Shown here piece after piece: positions 33,223 to 43,226 of a stretch of 64,000 nt of DNA; the first letter of the stretch is position 1, and each line of letters opens with the position of its first letter. The stretch is taken from assembly GCA_036005185.1 (NCBI GenBank), contig DASYQS010000031.1:1-64000 (forward strand). Direction: 5' to 3'. The translations under genes were made by a program, and so were the position numbers. The notes below the pieces were generated by a model that was not told the origin of the DNA, made no database searches, and saw nothing but the letters and a program-made list of their open reading frames with translations. The DNA comes from VBAU01 sp036005185 (lineage in GTDB: Bacteria; Bacteroidota; Bacteroidia; Chitinophagales; Chitinophagaceae).

Positions 33223-34470
33223 CTAGAGTTTTATAAACTTTAGCATCATTTTCTCCGCTTCTTTGCCCGCTTTTATGAAATAAATGCCGGGCTTAAGATG
33301 GCTTACATCTAATTTTTGAATTTTTGAGGAGATTATTTTTCTCAGCTCTACCTGTCCATTTATATTGATCACTAACAATTCCTTGCCAATCCATCTTTCA
33401 TCATATTCAAGATTAATAGTAAGTTCAGAACTGGCAGGGTTTGGAAATAGCTGTACATTCAACCATTGAGGTGGAGTGTCTGGTAAGGGAATTTGATCAA
33501 TGGTTGGAACACCTAGTCCATTTGATGAAAAAATAGAATAACGTGGACCACCTGGCTCAAATAATGCTCGCATTTTTTGTTTTTGCCCTTGGGTAAACAT
33601 CAATAAACAATCGTCATTTGTAAAATCCATATAATCCATGTACATATCGCCATTGGGCCCATTTCCGCAGCTAACACGAGTCGTAGAGGGGCAGCCAGTT
33701 GTAAATGTTTGTTGTTTAGGAGTATCGCTTACACCATCATCCCCACAATTCGCATCGCCCCACAAATGCTTTAAACCCAGCCAATGACCTATTTCATGCA
33801 CTGCAGTCCTGCCTTGATTGTAAGGGGTTGAGTTGTTAATTCCAAAAGCCCCATTGCTTATTACAACGCCATCCTTATTAGTAGGATCGCCCGGTACACT
33901 TGAGTATCCGACCAATCTATCAAGCGTTCCCACCCAAATATTCAAATAGCTGTTGGCATCCCAAGCATCATCTCCCATTTCGTATGAAAACTTGATTTTA
34001 TCATCATCTTTCCATTTTGTAATGGGGGTATATTTATGAATAATGCCCGTAGTGGCTCTGCCTGTTGCGTCAACAGTGGCCAGCTTAAACTCGATCCCGC
34101 AATCAGCAGCCAATGATTTAAATACTTCAGGGATTTTTATAGTATCGGGATTTAATTTTCTAAAATCCCTGTTCAAGGCGTTTATCTGACTCTTTACTAA
34201 ATCATCAGAAATATTTTCACCGGGATAATGATAAAGAACGTGGACGATAACAGGTATTATGATCGTTTTTGTCTCCTCTGTCCTTGCTAAACTGGATGAA
34301 CGAGATGATTCACGCTGAAGCACAAAATTTTCAATAGCCCTGTGACTTGCTTCCAATGAAGGATCCATTTGAACCAATTGCTTTTGATATTCAAATGATC
34401 TGCACTCACGTTGTGCAAAAACAGCGCTGCCTGCAAAAAAACTAACCGCCCATAATAAGGATCTTCTCAT
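33223..34470 (-). CDS. Pappalysin-type M43 metalloprotease with T9SS sorting domain
   Basis: Start at 34470 gives a clean leader MRRSLLWAVSFFAGSAVFAQ; an upstream ATG at 34518 would add 16 residues without a leader. 415 residues. HEIGHWLGLKH (His225, Glu226, His229, His235) is the metzincin zinc site, and MYMDYMDF is the Met-turn of the pappalysin (M43) family. The last 75 residues are a T9SS sorting domain (LFPNPASSELTI). Surface or secreted protease, possibly for protein breakdown or processing. Confidence 0.9.
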   Translation of the reverse strand: MRRSLLWAVSFFAGSAVFAQRECRSFEYQKQLVQMDPSLEASHRAIENFVLQRESSRSSSLARTEETKTIIIPVIVHVLYHYPGENISDDLVKSQINALNRDFRKLNPDTIKIPEVFKSLAADCGIEFKLATVDATGRATTGIIHKYTPITKWKDDDKIKFSYEMGDDAWDANSYLNIWVGTLDRLVGYSSVPGDPTNKDGVVISNGAFGINNSTPYNQGRTAVHEIGHWLGLKHLWGDANCGDDGVSDTPKQQTFTTGCPSTTRVSCGNGPNGDMYMDYMDFTNDDCLLMFTQGQKQKMRALFEPGGPRYSIFSSNGLGVPTIDQIPLPDTPPQWLNVQLFPNPASSELTINLEYDERWIGKELLVININGQVELRKIISSKIQKLDVSHLKPGIYFIKAGKEAEKMMLKFIKL

Positions 34471-34735
34471 ATTTCCTCTTGAAGTCGCCAAAACTGCATA
34501 CAGACTTCTTGTCTGCACGAGTTTTCATGCAGGTATTGGAAAGGATAACATGAATATTGGGAAAAAAATTCGGGGAATTCCAGGGATACGATCTACGGTG
34601 TAATTATTTCAGGGAGGGTCGGGTTTCAACTCAAATATAGGTTGTTTTCTTTTACCGTCAAACATGGGGGTCAAAGAAATTGGAGCTGAGTTTTCAATGA
34701 TAAAAGGTTTAACAGGAGCAATACGCATCAAACCT

Positions 34736-34743
34736 TATTTTTG
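34736..34743 (+). promoter_or_regulatory. -7 element of the glutaminyl cyclase gene
   Basis: TATTTTTG, a full match to TAnnTTTG, 19 bases before the ATG at 34763. No convincing -33 element. Confidence 0.5.
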
Positions 34744-34762
34744 CACGATTTAAAATGCTTAA

Positions 34763-35575
34763 ATGAAGAAAATAACTTACCTGATAGCGGCCATTATAAT
34801 TATTGGTGTAGGTGTTTATTTTATTTTTTTCAATAAGGAAATCGCTCCTCCAACCCCGCCGCCGCCCCCAGCTCCTCCGATACTGAACTGCATTCCGCAA
34901 AGGTCATATCCGCATGATACTTCTTCATTTACCGAAGGCTTACTGATCTATAATGGCTCATTGTATGAAAGTACGGGCAACAAGGGCAAATCAAAACTGT
35001 TGAAAATTAATTTAACGACGGGAAAAGCGGAAAAAGAAGTTAAGCTGGACTCAATTTATTTCGGCGAAGGCATTGCCATTTTGCGTGATACGATTTACCA
35101 GTTGACTTATCAGGAGCATGTTGCATTTGTTTACACTGTAAAAGACCTCAAAAAAATAAAACAACTGCCTTTTTCAACGGAAAGTGGAGAAGGCTGGGGA
35201 ATGACAACTGACGGAACTTATTTGATCGCAACCGATGGAAGCAGCAATCTTTATTATTATGAGCCTTCAACCTTTAAATTAGTTAAAAAATTAACTGTCA
35301 CAGATGCCGGAACGCTTAGTTACAATGTAAACGAGCTTGAATGGATTGATGGTTATATCTATGCTAATCAATGGCAACTACCTTATATCTTGAAAATCGA
35401 CCCATCAAATGGACAGGTGGTGGCTAAAGTTGATCTTACGGATCTATTGAACCGGATAAAGCAAAAAGATCCACATGCTGAAGTGTTGAATGGCATTGCC
35501 TATGATTCAGCCTCAAAGAAAATTTATGTCACAGGTAAATGGTGGCCTGAACTGTATGAAGTACAGTTTCAGTAA
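34763..35575 (+). CDS. Glutaminyl-peptide cyclotransferase
   Basis: 270 residues with an N-terminal membrane anchor (ITYLIAAIIIIGVGVYFIFF) and a proline-rich linker. The beta-propeller is of the plant-type/bacterial glutamine cyclotransferase family (RSYPHDTSSFTEGLLIYNG, YQLTYQEH, NELEWIDGYIYANQW). It turns N-terminal glutamine into pyroglutamate. In Bacteroidota many exported proteins start with Gln after signal cleavage (as several in this window do: AQ-ending leaders), so a role in sealing their N termini is a sound inference. Acts in the periplasm. Confidence 0.85.
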   Translation: MKKITYLIAAIIIIGVGVYFIFFNKEIAPPTPPPPPAPPILNCIPQRSYPHDTSSFTEGLLIYNGSLYESTGNKGKSKLLKINLTTGKAEKEVKLDSIYFGEGIAILRDTIYQLTYQEHVAFVYTVKDLKKIKQLPFSTESGEGWGMTTDGTYLIATDGSSNLYYYEPSTFKLVKKLTVTDAGTLSYNVNELEWIDGYIYANQWQLPYILKIDPSNGQVVAKVDLTDLLNRIKQKDPHAEVLNGIAYDSASKKIYVTGKWWPELYEVQFQ

Positions 35576-35579
35576 ATAG

Positions 35580-36476
35580 TTATTTTGAAATAATATAGAT
35601 GAGCGAGCTGCACTTCTCTTTATTTCTCACCGCTTTCATATTCGATCGAAATCCATTCCATGCCGCGCCAAGCCAGTTTGTTTTTTGATTTTTGTATTTA
35701 CTGCTCAGCAAGCTGATATAAAAACTATCGAACCACATAGGCTTGTAATCAACCATTTTCAGTCCTACTTTTTCCATCAAATGCTTCATTGCCAAAGGCG
35801 AGAAATGGTAAAGATGCCTCGGTACATCATAAGCTGCCCAATATTCTTTATAAACAGAAGCATCCAAAGAAGTATAATTCGGTAAAGCAATTAACAATCG
35901 GCCATTTTGTTTCAAAAGTTCTTTTAATTGCTGCGAATATTTGTGCAGATCATGTACATGTTCAAGCACATGCCAAAGTGTAATAGCATCATAAAAGTTT
36001 TGAGGCAGATGAAAAAGCTCATCTGCATTTTTTAATTCGCAACCAAAAACTTCCTTAGCAATCCTTCTGGCATCATCATCAGGTTCAATACCAATGACCT
36101 GCCATCCATTTTGTTTCATCTCGTTTACAAAAGCTCCCGTGCCGCTGCCCACATCCAAAAGTTCGCCTTGTTTTCTGCCTGTTATCTTGCAGACCAGTTT
36201 TCTCTTTTGTCTCAAGGTCTTCTTTCGAATGATCTGATATAAATGGTTAATAAATCCTTTTGAGGTATTAGTATGGGAAATATAATTTTCAGATTTGTAA
36301 TACCCACCGATTGTATTCATGTCTGGCACATCTTGCGTAAATCTCAGTGAGCAATGATCACATTGCCAAATAGAAAAGCTTTTTCCGGATACAGTATAAT
36401 CTTTCGCCGATAAAACAGGATGGATTGAAGAAGAGCTGCAAACAGGGCAATGGGTATAATGAACAATAGAATTCAT
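35580..36476 (-). CDS. Class I SAM-dependent methyltransferase with N-terminal zinc motif
   Basis: 298 residues. N-terminal Cys10, Cys13, Cys39 and Cys42 (HCPVC and QCDHC) form a likely zinc ribbon; SAM site LLDVGSGTGAF follows at about 105-115, then LWHVLEHVHD. Family members of this build act on sugar or polyketide intermediates; the target is not known. Last gene of the four on the minus strand (TPR, barrel, HU-like, methyltransferase). Confidence 0.85.
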   Translation of the reverse strand: MNSIVHYTHCPVCSSSSIHPVLSAKDYTVSGKSFSIWQCDHCSLRFTQDVPDMNTIGGYYKSENYISHTNTSKGFINHLYQIIRKKTLRQKRKLVCKITGRKQGELLDVGSGTGAFVNEMKQNGWQVIGIEPDDDARRIAKEVFGCELKNADELFHLPQNFYDAITLWHVLEHVHDLHKYSQQLKELLKQNGRLLIALPNYTSLDASVYKEYWAAYDVPRHLYHFSPLAMKHLMEKVGLKMVDYKPMWFDSFYISLLSSKYKNQKTNWLGAAWNGFRSNMKAVRNKEKCSSLIYIISK

Positions 36477-36524
36477 TCTTTCAAAAGATGTGCAAAGTAA
36501 AATGAATTTAATCAGAGTGAAATA

Positions 36525-37178
36525 CTAGGGCGCCAACTTATTCCCGGAAGGAGCATCGGCTGGCGAAATTTTATGATTATTTCCCATTGATGTGCAGGAA
36601 AGACCATACTCCGAAAAATACCAGCCAAGAAATATAAGAATAACAAAAATTACTGCAACCGGCCACACCCACCAATGTTTGCGTTTTTGCTCAATGGCTA
36701 TTGGATTTGATAGTATTTCAGTCATTTGAATTGAAGTTCTTTCTGCGTCACCAACAAGCATAGTATGCTCCGCATTTTCTCTGATCACTTTTTTCGCAGT
36801 AACTTTTTCTAACCATGGTAATTCTTTTTTAACGCTCTCCAATTTTGTTCCTCCCGTAAGCCCTTTTTGCAATACACCAACCCCATTCCAAATTATTTCT
36901 TCTCCCTGTTCCAATTTCGTTTTTAGACCGGATACAAAATCATTGAACTGAGTAACCGCTTCGTCTTCAGAAATATTCAGATTTGCAGCAAGCCACGGAA
37001 ATAATTTTTGAGAGGGCGTTTCTTTTATTTCCTCAAGTTTAAAATAATATTTCGGGGGCAAAAAAGAGTGATTCACAAATTCTGATTCTGCAGATTGCAT
37101 TTGCAAAGCAATTGTCCCTATCTCAGGAAGGCTGATCTGTTTATGAGTAATTAAAAACCTGTACAGAATCTCGTACAT
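36525..37178 (-). CDS. HU-CCDC81-like protein with one membrane segment
   Basis: 217 residues. Residues 1-160 carry the HU-CCDC81-type domain (YEILYRFLITHKQISLPEIGT, WNGVGVLQKG), and one hydrophobic segment lies near 172-188. The HU-like fold here is not known to bind DNA in this class; related proteins carry an SPOR domain, which is not seen. It lies between the barrel gene and the methyltransferase gene. Confidence 0.68.
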   Translation of the reverse strand: MYEILYRFLITHKQISLPEIGTIALQMQSAESEFVNHSFLPPKYYFKLEEIKETPSQKLFPWLAANLNISEDEAVTQFNDFVSGLKTKLEQGEEIIWNGVGVLQKGLTGGTKLESVKKELPWLEKVTAKKVIRENAEHTMLVGDAERTSIQMTEILSNPIAIEQKRKHWWVWPVAVIFVILIFLGWYFSEYGLSCTSMGNNHKISPADAPSGNKLAP

Positions 37179-37259
37179 TTTTCGGGAGCTTTAAAATGGG
37201 AAATGTAGCAATGTGATAAAGTGAAAAAAATTGAATGTATATCAATTATTACATTATCA

Positions 37260-38915
37260 TCAGTTTTTTTGATCAAAAACAAAGATAACACCCGCTACGA
37301 AGTTAAAGCCATATACAGGATACTGATTCCAACGCTGGTACTGCTTATTGAAGATATTATTGAACTGCGACCAGACCTTTAAATTCTTGGTGATCTTGAA
37401 ATCCAATCCTGCATTCAGATCAAAAGCACCTTTTAGCTGAGCATGATCGCCATTTTGCTTGCGATATTGTTCCCCACCCCACGCAAACAGATCAGACGTT
37501 AGGTAAAGATCTTTTAGCACTTGCACACGCATGGCTGCATTCACTTCCAACGGCAGCAAGCCATAGGCTTTAGGATTATCTTTCAAATTCATGTAATGAT
37601 TGAAGCTAAATCCTGTTTTCAAAGAAAATTTTTCCTGAACAGTATAACCGATCTCGCCTCCATAGTGCAATACTTTCATCTGCGATTCATTGAGTACAAT
37701 AAACGATTTTCCATCACCGGAAGCAGTATCATTCACAAATAAAGGCTGATTGGTTAATTTATTGAATCCAACTTTTGTACTGTACGAAAAATGGTCACCT
37801 ACTGATCCTTTAAAACCAGCATAGCGTTCTTCAATCCCTGTGTTCTTTGTAGTAAAAGGAGCAAAAATCCATGGATTAATTGAAGCCAGGTATTGATAGG
37901 TTGTTTTACGCAGATAACCTATCCACCCCGCAATAAAATTAAATCGCTTATCGGGTGTACCTACCTCTGCCATTATGTTAGGATATATTTTTGAGCTCTT
38001 ATTGTCCCATGTAGGGCGAACACCAACTTGCAAATTAATATTGGGCGTTCTAAATAATACCGCGGGGGAAATATAATATGCTGTGTTGTTGATAGCGGTT
38101 CTTCCGTGAGGCTTATATCTTGTAAGGTCGAAAGTAATTCCAAGATCCACTGCAAATGTTTTTCCAACAGTTTTTTCCAACGGCAGATTTACATAAGTGT
38201 TGCTCTCACTATTATCATGATTATCGCTGAACACATCTACTTTTGCTTCCGGTGCGTAGGATAAACCAAAACTGTTAGGCTGTACATTATGAAATGAAAC
38301 CCTTCCGTACCAAGTCTGGAAACGTTGCTTTAATGAATCAGTTTTAAATGATAATGTCTCCGGCAAATATCCATACTTATAAGTTTGATCGCTTTTCATG
38401 CCAAGCTTTGCATCCCACTCCAAGCTTTTCGTTGTTTGAAAAAATCCATCCAAGGCTACATTTGTATGACTAAAATCCTGAAAATCTTTTTTGCCTTGTG
38501 AGGCTATATGTTTTGCATAAATATTTACACCCGCGGTTTTTCCGTCACCAAAAGATATACCCGCTTGCACATACGGTGTTCGCTGGCTGCCAAAGCCCGC
38601 TTTGATATAGCTATTATTATCCCATCTGCCACCCGTATCAATATTCATGGCCAAGGGCTTTAAATTTCCGGGCTGATAACCAAACAATAAATTCTGATCG
38701 GGAAGGCTGTATTGTAAGCGTGGTTTTGTAGTATCAACGGAAGGCGGTGTAGCATTCATATTGATCTTTGCAGTTCCGTGAAGGGACGGTTTAAAAGTTG
38801 AGGTAACTTCTACCGTGCGTTTTTTTGTTGTATCCACTTGTGCCCGCAAAGAAATTCCAAAAAACAAAATCCCGATTCCAAAAAAGATTTTCTTGTATTG
38901 CTGGTGTCTAATCAT
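37260..38915 (-). CDS. Outer-membrane beta-barrel (TonB-receptor-like, no plug)
   Basis: 551 residues. Signal peptide KKIFFGIGILFFGISLRAQ. The N-terminal TSTFKPSLHGTAKINMNATPP segment and the many alternating strands up to the last one (FNFVAGVIFVFDQ) mark an outer-membrane barrel; there is no plug domain or TonB box. It starts 98 bases after the stop of the giant TPR gene. Proteins of this pair are common in the phylum and are thought to act together in the envelope. Confidence 0.75.
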   Translation of the reverse strand: MIRHQQYKKIFFGIGILFFGISLRAQVDTTKKRTVEVTSTFKPSLHGTAKINMNATPPSVDTTKPRLQYSLPDQNLLFGYQPGNLKPLAMNIDTGGRWDNNSYIKAGFGSQRTPYVQAGISFGDGKTAGVNIYAKHIASQGKKDFQDFSHTNVALDGFFQTTKSLEWDAKLGMKSDQTYKYGYLPETLSFKTDSLKQRFQTWYGRVSFHNVQPNSFGLSYAPEAKVDVFSDNHDNSESNTYVNLPLEKTVGKTFAVDLGITFDLTRYKPHGRTAINNTAYYISPAVLFRTPNINLQVGVRPTWDNKSSKIYPNIMAEVGTPDKRFNFIAGWIGYLRKTTYQYLASINPWIFAPFTTKNTGIEERYAGFKGSVGDHFSYSTKVGFNKLTNQPLFVNDTASGDGKSFIVLNESQMKVLHYGGEIGYTVQEKFSLKTGFSFNHYMNLKDNPKAYGLLPLEVNAAMRVQVLKDLYLTSDLFAWGGEQYRKQNGDHAQLKGAFDLNAGLDFKITKNLKVWSQFNNIFNKQYQRWNQYPVYGFNFVAGVIFVFDQKN

Positions 38916-39012
38916 TTGTTCTTTTTATTTATGTTGTCAGCTTTTATGAGGTCCGATCACTGCTGTCATGTCACGTATACTCCTCTATTATCTATTAATT
39001 TTTGTTTATTCG

Positions 39013-42000
39013 CTATTGACCCACTTTGCTACTCTTACTCTCCTCCTCTATTACCTTGCTTAACTTAGTCTGCGCCTCTGTTTTTAATTCCATATTTATA
39101 CTATGGTCAACAATGCTTTGGAACGTAGCCTTGGCATTGAAATAATCTTTTTGCTTGAAATAAATATCGCCAAGCAAAATATAGGCTTTTGTAACCCAGT
39201 ATTCGTAAGAGCCCGATTTGTTGATCGTTTCAAAAGCAGCTTTTTCAGCGTCACTTAAATGGTCAACAGCAAGCCAACTATTCGCAATTTCGTAACGAGC
39301 TTCAGCGGCTAATGCAGATTTATTAATAGTGACCACCGTTTTATAATTAGCAATAGCAAGATCATACTGACCGCCTACCTGATACGATTTTGCAATGGCC
39401 ATGTTGGCAAGCGCCTTATCATCGCTGCTGCTTCCTTTTTGATTCAGCAGATCTTTTGCGTTATTCACAGCATCGCTCCATTTTTGTTGTTGGTATTGAC
39501 TGCGTAACAAGCCACGCATCCCTTCCAATTTATTTTCTTGCGTAGATGTTATCTGCTTTAATTGCGCATAATATTTTTCTGCTTTTGCATAATCTTTTAA
39601 TTCAAAGAAATTGATGCGTGCTGCTGCCAGAGTAGCTTTTTCCGCATATTTATTCGGAGCTTCTGCTGCCACAGCTTCATAGCCATTCAGAGCGTTATTC
39701 CAGTCGCTCTTGCTGTTGTAAATTTCTCCACGATAAAAATTAACATCGACTATATATACACCATCGGGAAATTTTTGCAAGTAATTATTAAAAGCATTCA
39801 ATGCTGCCGTTGTACTCCCATTTTGGTATTGAATTTCAGCAGCAGAAAAGGTCAGGGAATCTTCCGAACTTACAGACAAAGGTTTTCCTGCCTGTCTCAT
39901 GAAATCTGCATATTCATTAGCCTTGCCTGTTTCAACATAAATCGTTCTCACATCATCTAGTGCATCTGCCGCTTCATCTGAATTCGGGTATTGATTGATG
40001 AGCGTTTTGTACTGATTCAGGGCCTCTCCGGTATTGTTTAAGTTATAATAGCAAATGCCCAAGCGCAGGTAAGCCTGAGGCTTTTGTGAGTTGTTACCTT
40101 GTTCTTTTATCAAATTGTTCAAGTAAGGGATCGCATCTTTAAAACGTTCCTGAGACATATATGTCTTGGCAATCTCCATATTAGCATCCGTCACTAGCGA
40201 TGAAGTAGGAAATTTCCTGTTCATTGTATTTAGCAAGTTGACCTTTTCACCAGGATTTTTTATTCCCGCTATTACTGCCTGTTGAAAAGTTGCATAATCT
40301 TCAGCAGGCCAAGAAAACTTGATCACATTCCCATACATCGCATTTGCCTTATTGTAGTCACGATTCATAAAATAACAATCTGCTGTGCGTATATAAGCAT
40401 CCTGCGTAATTGGATCAGAACTCAAAGACGCGTTTCTGCCAACGGGCTCAAAAAAACTTAAAGCAGCAGGATAGTTTTCTTTTCTCAAATAACTATAACC
40501 CAAATTATATTTTATGTTCACAGCATTCGCCTCGCCGCTAGCCGGCGCGCCTGCGCTTGCGTAAGCATTGTAGTAACGAATGGCATCATCAAGTTTATCG
40601 TTGCGGTAGGCAATTTCACCTTTCCAAAAATTTATATACGGAAGCACGGCTGCATTGGCTGGGTCTTTAAGGGCTTTATCTAATAAGGCATCAGCTTCGG
40701 CCAATCTTCCATCGTTAATAAATTCGGTAGCTCGTCCGAACAAGATCCTCGGATATAATTTTTTTGCATTGTCTGATGGCTTATCCAACGTTTGCAAAAG
40801 AGTCAGCGCATCTGCATAATTATTTGTATTGGCAAGTACAGAAACTAATAATTCCTTAGCCTCTTTATTATAAGTTGAACTAGGATATTCATTCAAAAAA
40901 TCCTGAAGGCTGTTGAGTGCTTCATCTTGATAACCTAATTCATAAGAAAGCTTGGCATAGTTATATTTAGAAACTTCCTTCAGCGCAGGAGTGCTGCTGT
41001 TGGAAGCGCAAAATAAAAATGCATTTCTCGCATTTGCTTTCTGGCCAGTTTTAAGATAAGCATCACCAAGCATGTACATAGCATGCTGGCTCAGCGTATC
41101 TTCTTTACCACTTAATTGCTTGAACCCTTCAATGGCTTTCGGATATTGTTTTGCCTGATAATAGCAATAAGAAAGTTCGTAAAGATCCTCACGGCGAACC
41201 TTTTTGGTCTTGTTTACATAAGCCTCAAGATAAGGCAGGGCACTCTCAAATTCTCCCCTTTCAAAATAGGCATGGCCCAGCAACTGGTTCATTTCAACAT
41301 CATAGTAACCACCGCCTTTTTTTAATTTCTGGCCTGCATAGGCGATAGCTTCCTCTTTTTTGCCCTGTATGTAATAGATCTGAGCTATATAATAGGGAAC
41401 AATGGTTTCGTAATTTTTTTCATTCTCTACAATCTTGAAACTTTCCAATGCCTCATTATAATTTTTATCACGAAAGGCAAGAAAGCCGTAATAATAGTTC
41501 GCGTCAATATAATTAGGATCGTCTTTTACCTGCCGAATGCTGTTAAATAAAGGCTTGGCCTCATTAAAACGTTGAAGAGTAAAATAGGAATAGCCCTGGT
41601 GAAATTTCATGTCAGCAATTTCACGATTGCTCAAATTGGCAATGTTTGCCTGCTCGTATACCTGTGCTGCATCAGCGAATTTTTGTTGGCGATAATAATA
41701 TTCACCCAAATGAAAATTCAGTTGCTGAACCCTTGCATTGTTTTTTTCAAGGTCAATATAGGTTCTTGCCATCGCTTCAGCACGGCCTTCATTTTGTTTC
41801 AACGCACAGGCAATCGTGTAATAATTGATCTCTTGAACCAGAATGGCATTATTTAATTTATCCGTTTCATGAACAGATTGCTGCAACTCTTTAAATAATG
41901 GATAAGCCAGACTGTATTGTTCCTTCTGATAATACTCTTTGGCCTCTTTGAACTTTTCCTCGGGGTCGGAGTAAAAACGGGTTTGTTGTGCGTTTGCTGA

Positions 42001-42045
42001 AATACAGAAAAAGATGGCGAGAATTGGGATACAGTGATTCTTCAT
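39013..42045 (-). CDS. Large exported tetratricopeptide-repeat protein, 1010 aa
   Basis: Signal peptide (IPILAIFFCISANAQ) and then about 25 TPR-type repeats, with clear A/G at the helix-packing positions and units such as AYLRLGICYYNLNNTGEALNQY. TPR solenoids assemble protein complexes, here in the periplasm. It heads a run with the outer-membrane barrel gene downstream. Its start overlaps nothing; the spacer to the divergent DoxX gene is about 260 bases. Confidence 0.85.
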   Translation of the reverse strand: MKNHCIPILAIFFCISANAQQTRFYSDPEEKFKEAKEYYQKEQYSLAYPLFKELQQSVHETDKLNNAILVQEINYYTIACALKQNEGRAEAMARTYIDLEKNNARVQQLNFHLGEYYYRQQKFADAAQVYEQANIANLSNREIADMKFHQGYSYFTLQRFNEAKPLFNSIRQVKDDPNYIDANYYYGFLAFRDKNYNEALESFKIVENEKNYETIVPYYIAQIYYIQGKKEEAIAYAGQKLKKGGGYYDVEMNQLLGHAYFERGEFESALPYLEAYVNKTKKVRREDLYELSYCYYQAKQYPKAIEGFKQLSGKEDTLSQHAMYMLGDAYLKTGQKANARNAFLFCASNSSTPALKEVSKYNYAKLSYELGYQDEALNSLQDFLNEYPSSTYNKEAKELLVSVLANTNNYADALTLLQTLDKPSDNAKKLYPRILFGRATEFINDGRLAEADALLDKALKDPANAAVLPYINFWKGEIAYRNDKLDDAIRYYNAYASAGAPASGEANAVNIKYNLGYSYLRKENYPAALSFFEPVGRNASLSSDPITQDAYIRTADCYFMNRDYNKANAMYGNVIKFSWPAEDYATFQQAVIAGIKNPGEKVNLLNTMNRKFPTSSLVTDANMEIAKTYMSQERFKDAIPYLNNLIKEQGNNSQKPQAYLRLGICYYNLNNTGEALNQYKTLINQYPNSDEAADALDDVRTIYVETGKANEYADFMRQAGKPLSVSSEDSLTFSAAEIQYQNGSTTAALNAFNNYLQKFPDGVYIVDVNFYRGEIYNSKSDWNNALNGYEAVAAEAPNKYAEKATLAAARINFFELKDYAKAEKYYAQLKQITSTQENKLEGMRGLLRSQYQQQKWSDAVNNAKDLLNQKGSSSDDKALANMAIAKSYQVGGQYDLAIANYKTVVTINKSALAAEARYEIANSWLAVDHLSDAEKAAFETINKSGSYEYWVTKAYILLGDIYFKQKDYFNAKATFQSIVDHSINMELKTEAQTKLSKVIEEESKSSKVGQ

Positions 42046-42308
42046 GTTGGAATGTCCTTTAATCGGATGGATTAACGTCGTAAATATTCAAATTATTTCA
42101 AGGCTGACCAAACATCATTCCAAACAATTGTGGATAACTGCTTGTCTCGTTAATGTTTTAACAATTTGTTCAGGTAGTAGTGATCAATTAGTCATGCATA
42201 CAATCAAAATTAAACTACATTTTTTATATGCATTATTCAATCCCCATGAGGTTCAAAGTTCCCAGCTCATAGCTTTTTCTTAACATTGCATCCTAAAAAT
42301 TCAATCTC

Positions 42309-42725
42309 ATGAAAATTGCAAGTACTAAATACTCGGATACAGCATTTAATTTCGGCACTCTTATTTTACGAGTTGGAGCAGGATCCCTGATGGTAATTAA
42401 TCATGGCTTGATGAAGATGAATCATTTCAGTGAAATGTCAAATAGCTTTGCTAATCCATTTCATATTGGTTCCTCAGCTACCCTTGCTCTTGTAATTTTT
42501 TCAGAAGTGTTTTGTAGTGTACTTGTAGTTCTTGGATTGTTCACACGGCTAGCTTGTGCTGTGCTGGTTTTTGAAATGGCTTTTGCCTTTCTAAAAATAT
42601 ACCATGCGAATTATGGATCTCCACCGGCAGGTGGCGAAATGGCGCTTTTATTTTTAATTTGCTTTCTTGCCTTATTATTTACTGGTCCCGGTAAAGTGAG
42701 CGTTGATAAACTGATTGGAAAATAA
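42309..42725 (+). CDS. DoxX-family membrane protein
   Basis: 138 residues with four hydrophobic segments; opening ALILRVGAGSLMVINHGLMKMN-like text (FGTLILRVGAGSLMVI) and ATLALVIFSEVFCSVLVVLG are DoxX patterns. DoxX proteins are small membrane subunits, some linked to thiosulphate or quinone handling; the substrate is not known. An array of heptads follows its stop. Confidence 0.8.
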   Translation: MKIASTKYSDTAFNFGTLILRVGAGSLMVINHGLMKMNHFSEMSNSFANPFHIGSSATLALVIFSEVFCSVLVVLGLFTRLACAVLVFEMAFAFLKIYHANYGSPPAGGEMALLFLICFLALLFTGPGKVSVDKLIGK

Positions 42726-42728
42726 AAC

Positions 42729-42802
42729 AGTGAATGGTGAATAGTGAATTACCATTCTACATTGACTATTGACTATTGACTACTGACTATTGACAATTGA
42801 CG
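42729..42802. repeat. Heptad tandem repeats (RGTGAAT x3, ATTGACT x6)
   Basis: Three 7-base words of type RGTGAAT (42729-42749) are followed by six of type ATTGACT (42761-42802), some with one base change. GAATGGT (42732-42738) can pair with ACCATTC (42751-42757). They fill the spacer up to five bases before the thioesterase ATG. Confidence 0.75.
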
Positions 42803-42806
42803 ATTT

Positions 42807-43217
42807 ATGTTTACCTCTGAAACTAAATTAAGAGTACGTTATGCCGAAACTGACCAAATGGGTGTAGTATATCACAGTAATTTCTTTTTATATTATGAGG
42901 TGTCTAGGGCAGAATCGATCCGAAAATTAGGGTACACTTATGCCGATATGGAAAAGATGGGTGTGATCATGCCTGTTGTTGAAGTACAATCGAGATTTCT
43001 GCAACCTGCATTATATGATAACCTGCTTACCATCAAAACAATTTTAAAAGAATTGCCTGTGCACCACAAAATTGAATTTCTTCATGAAGTTTATAATGAA
43101 AAAAATGAATTGTTGACAACGGGAAAAGTGATCTTATACTTCATGGAAGCAAAAACAATGAAGAGAACAGCAATGCCGGATCAATTGCTTGAAAAATTAA
43201 AACCTTATTTTATTTAA
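42807..43217 (+). CDS. Acyl-CoA thioesterase (YbgC/4HBT type)
   Basis: 136 residues, hotdog fold. YAETDQMGVVYHSNFF holds the active aspartate (Asp16). YbgC-type thioesterases hydrolyse short or hydroxy acyl-CoA, often acting with envelope systems. It sits ten bases ahead of the M50 gene, so the two are probably cotranscribed. Confidence 0.87.
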   Translation: MFTSETKLRVRYAETDQMGVVYHSNFFLYYEVSRAESIRKLGYTYADMEKMGVIMPVVEVQSRFLQPALYDNLLTIKTILKELPVHHKIEFLHEVYNEKNELLTTGKVILYFMEAKTMKRTAMPDQLLEKLKPYFI

Positions 43218-43226
43218 TTTTATTAC

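Noticed and set aside
42729..42802. CRISPR array
   Set aside because: The period is seven bases and there are no unique spacers; it is a simple tandem repeat.
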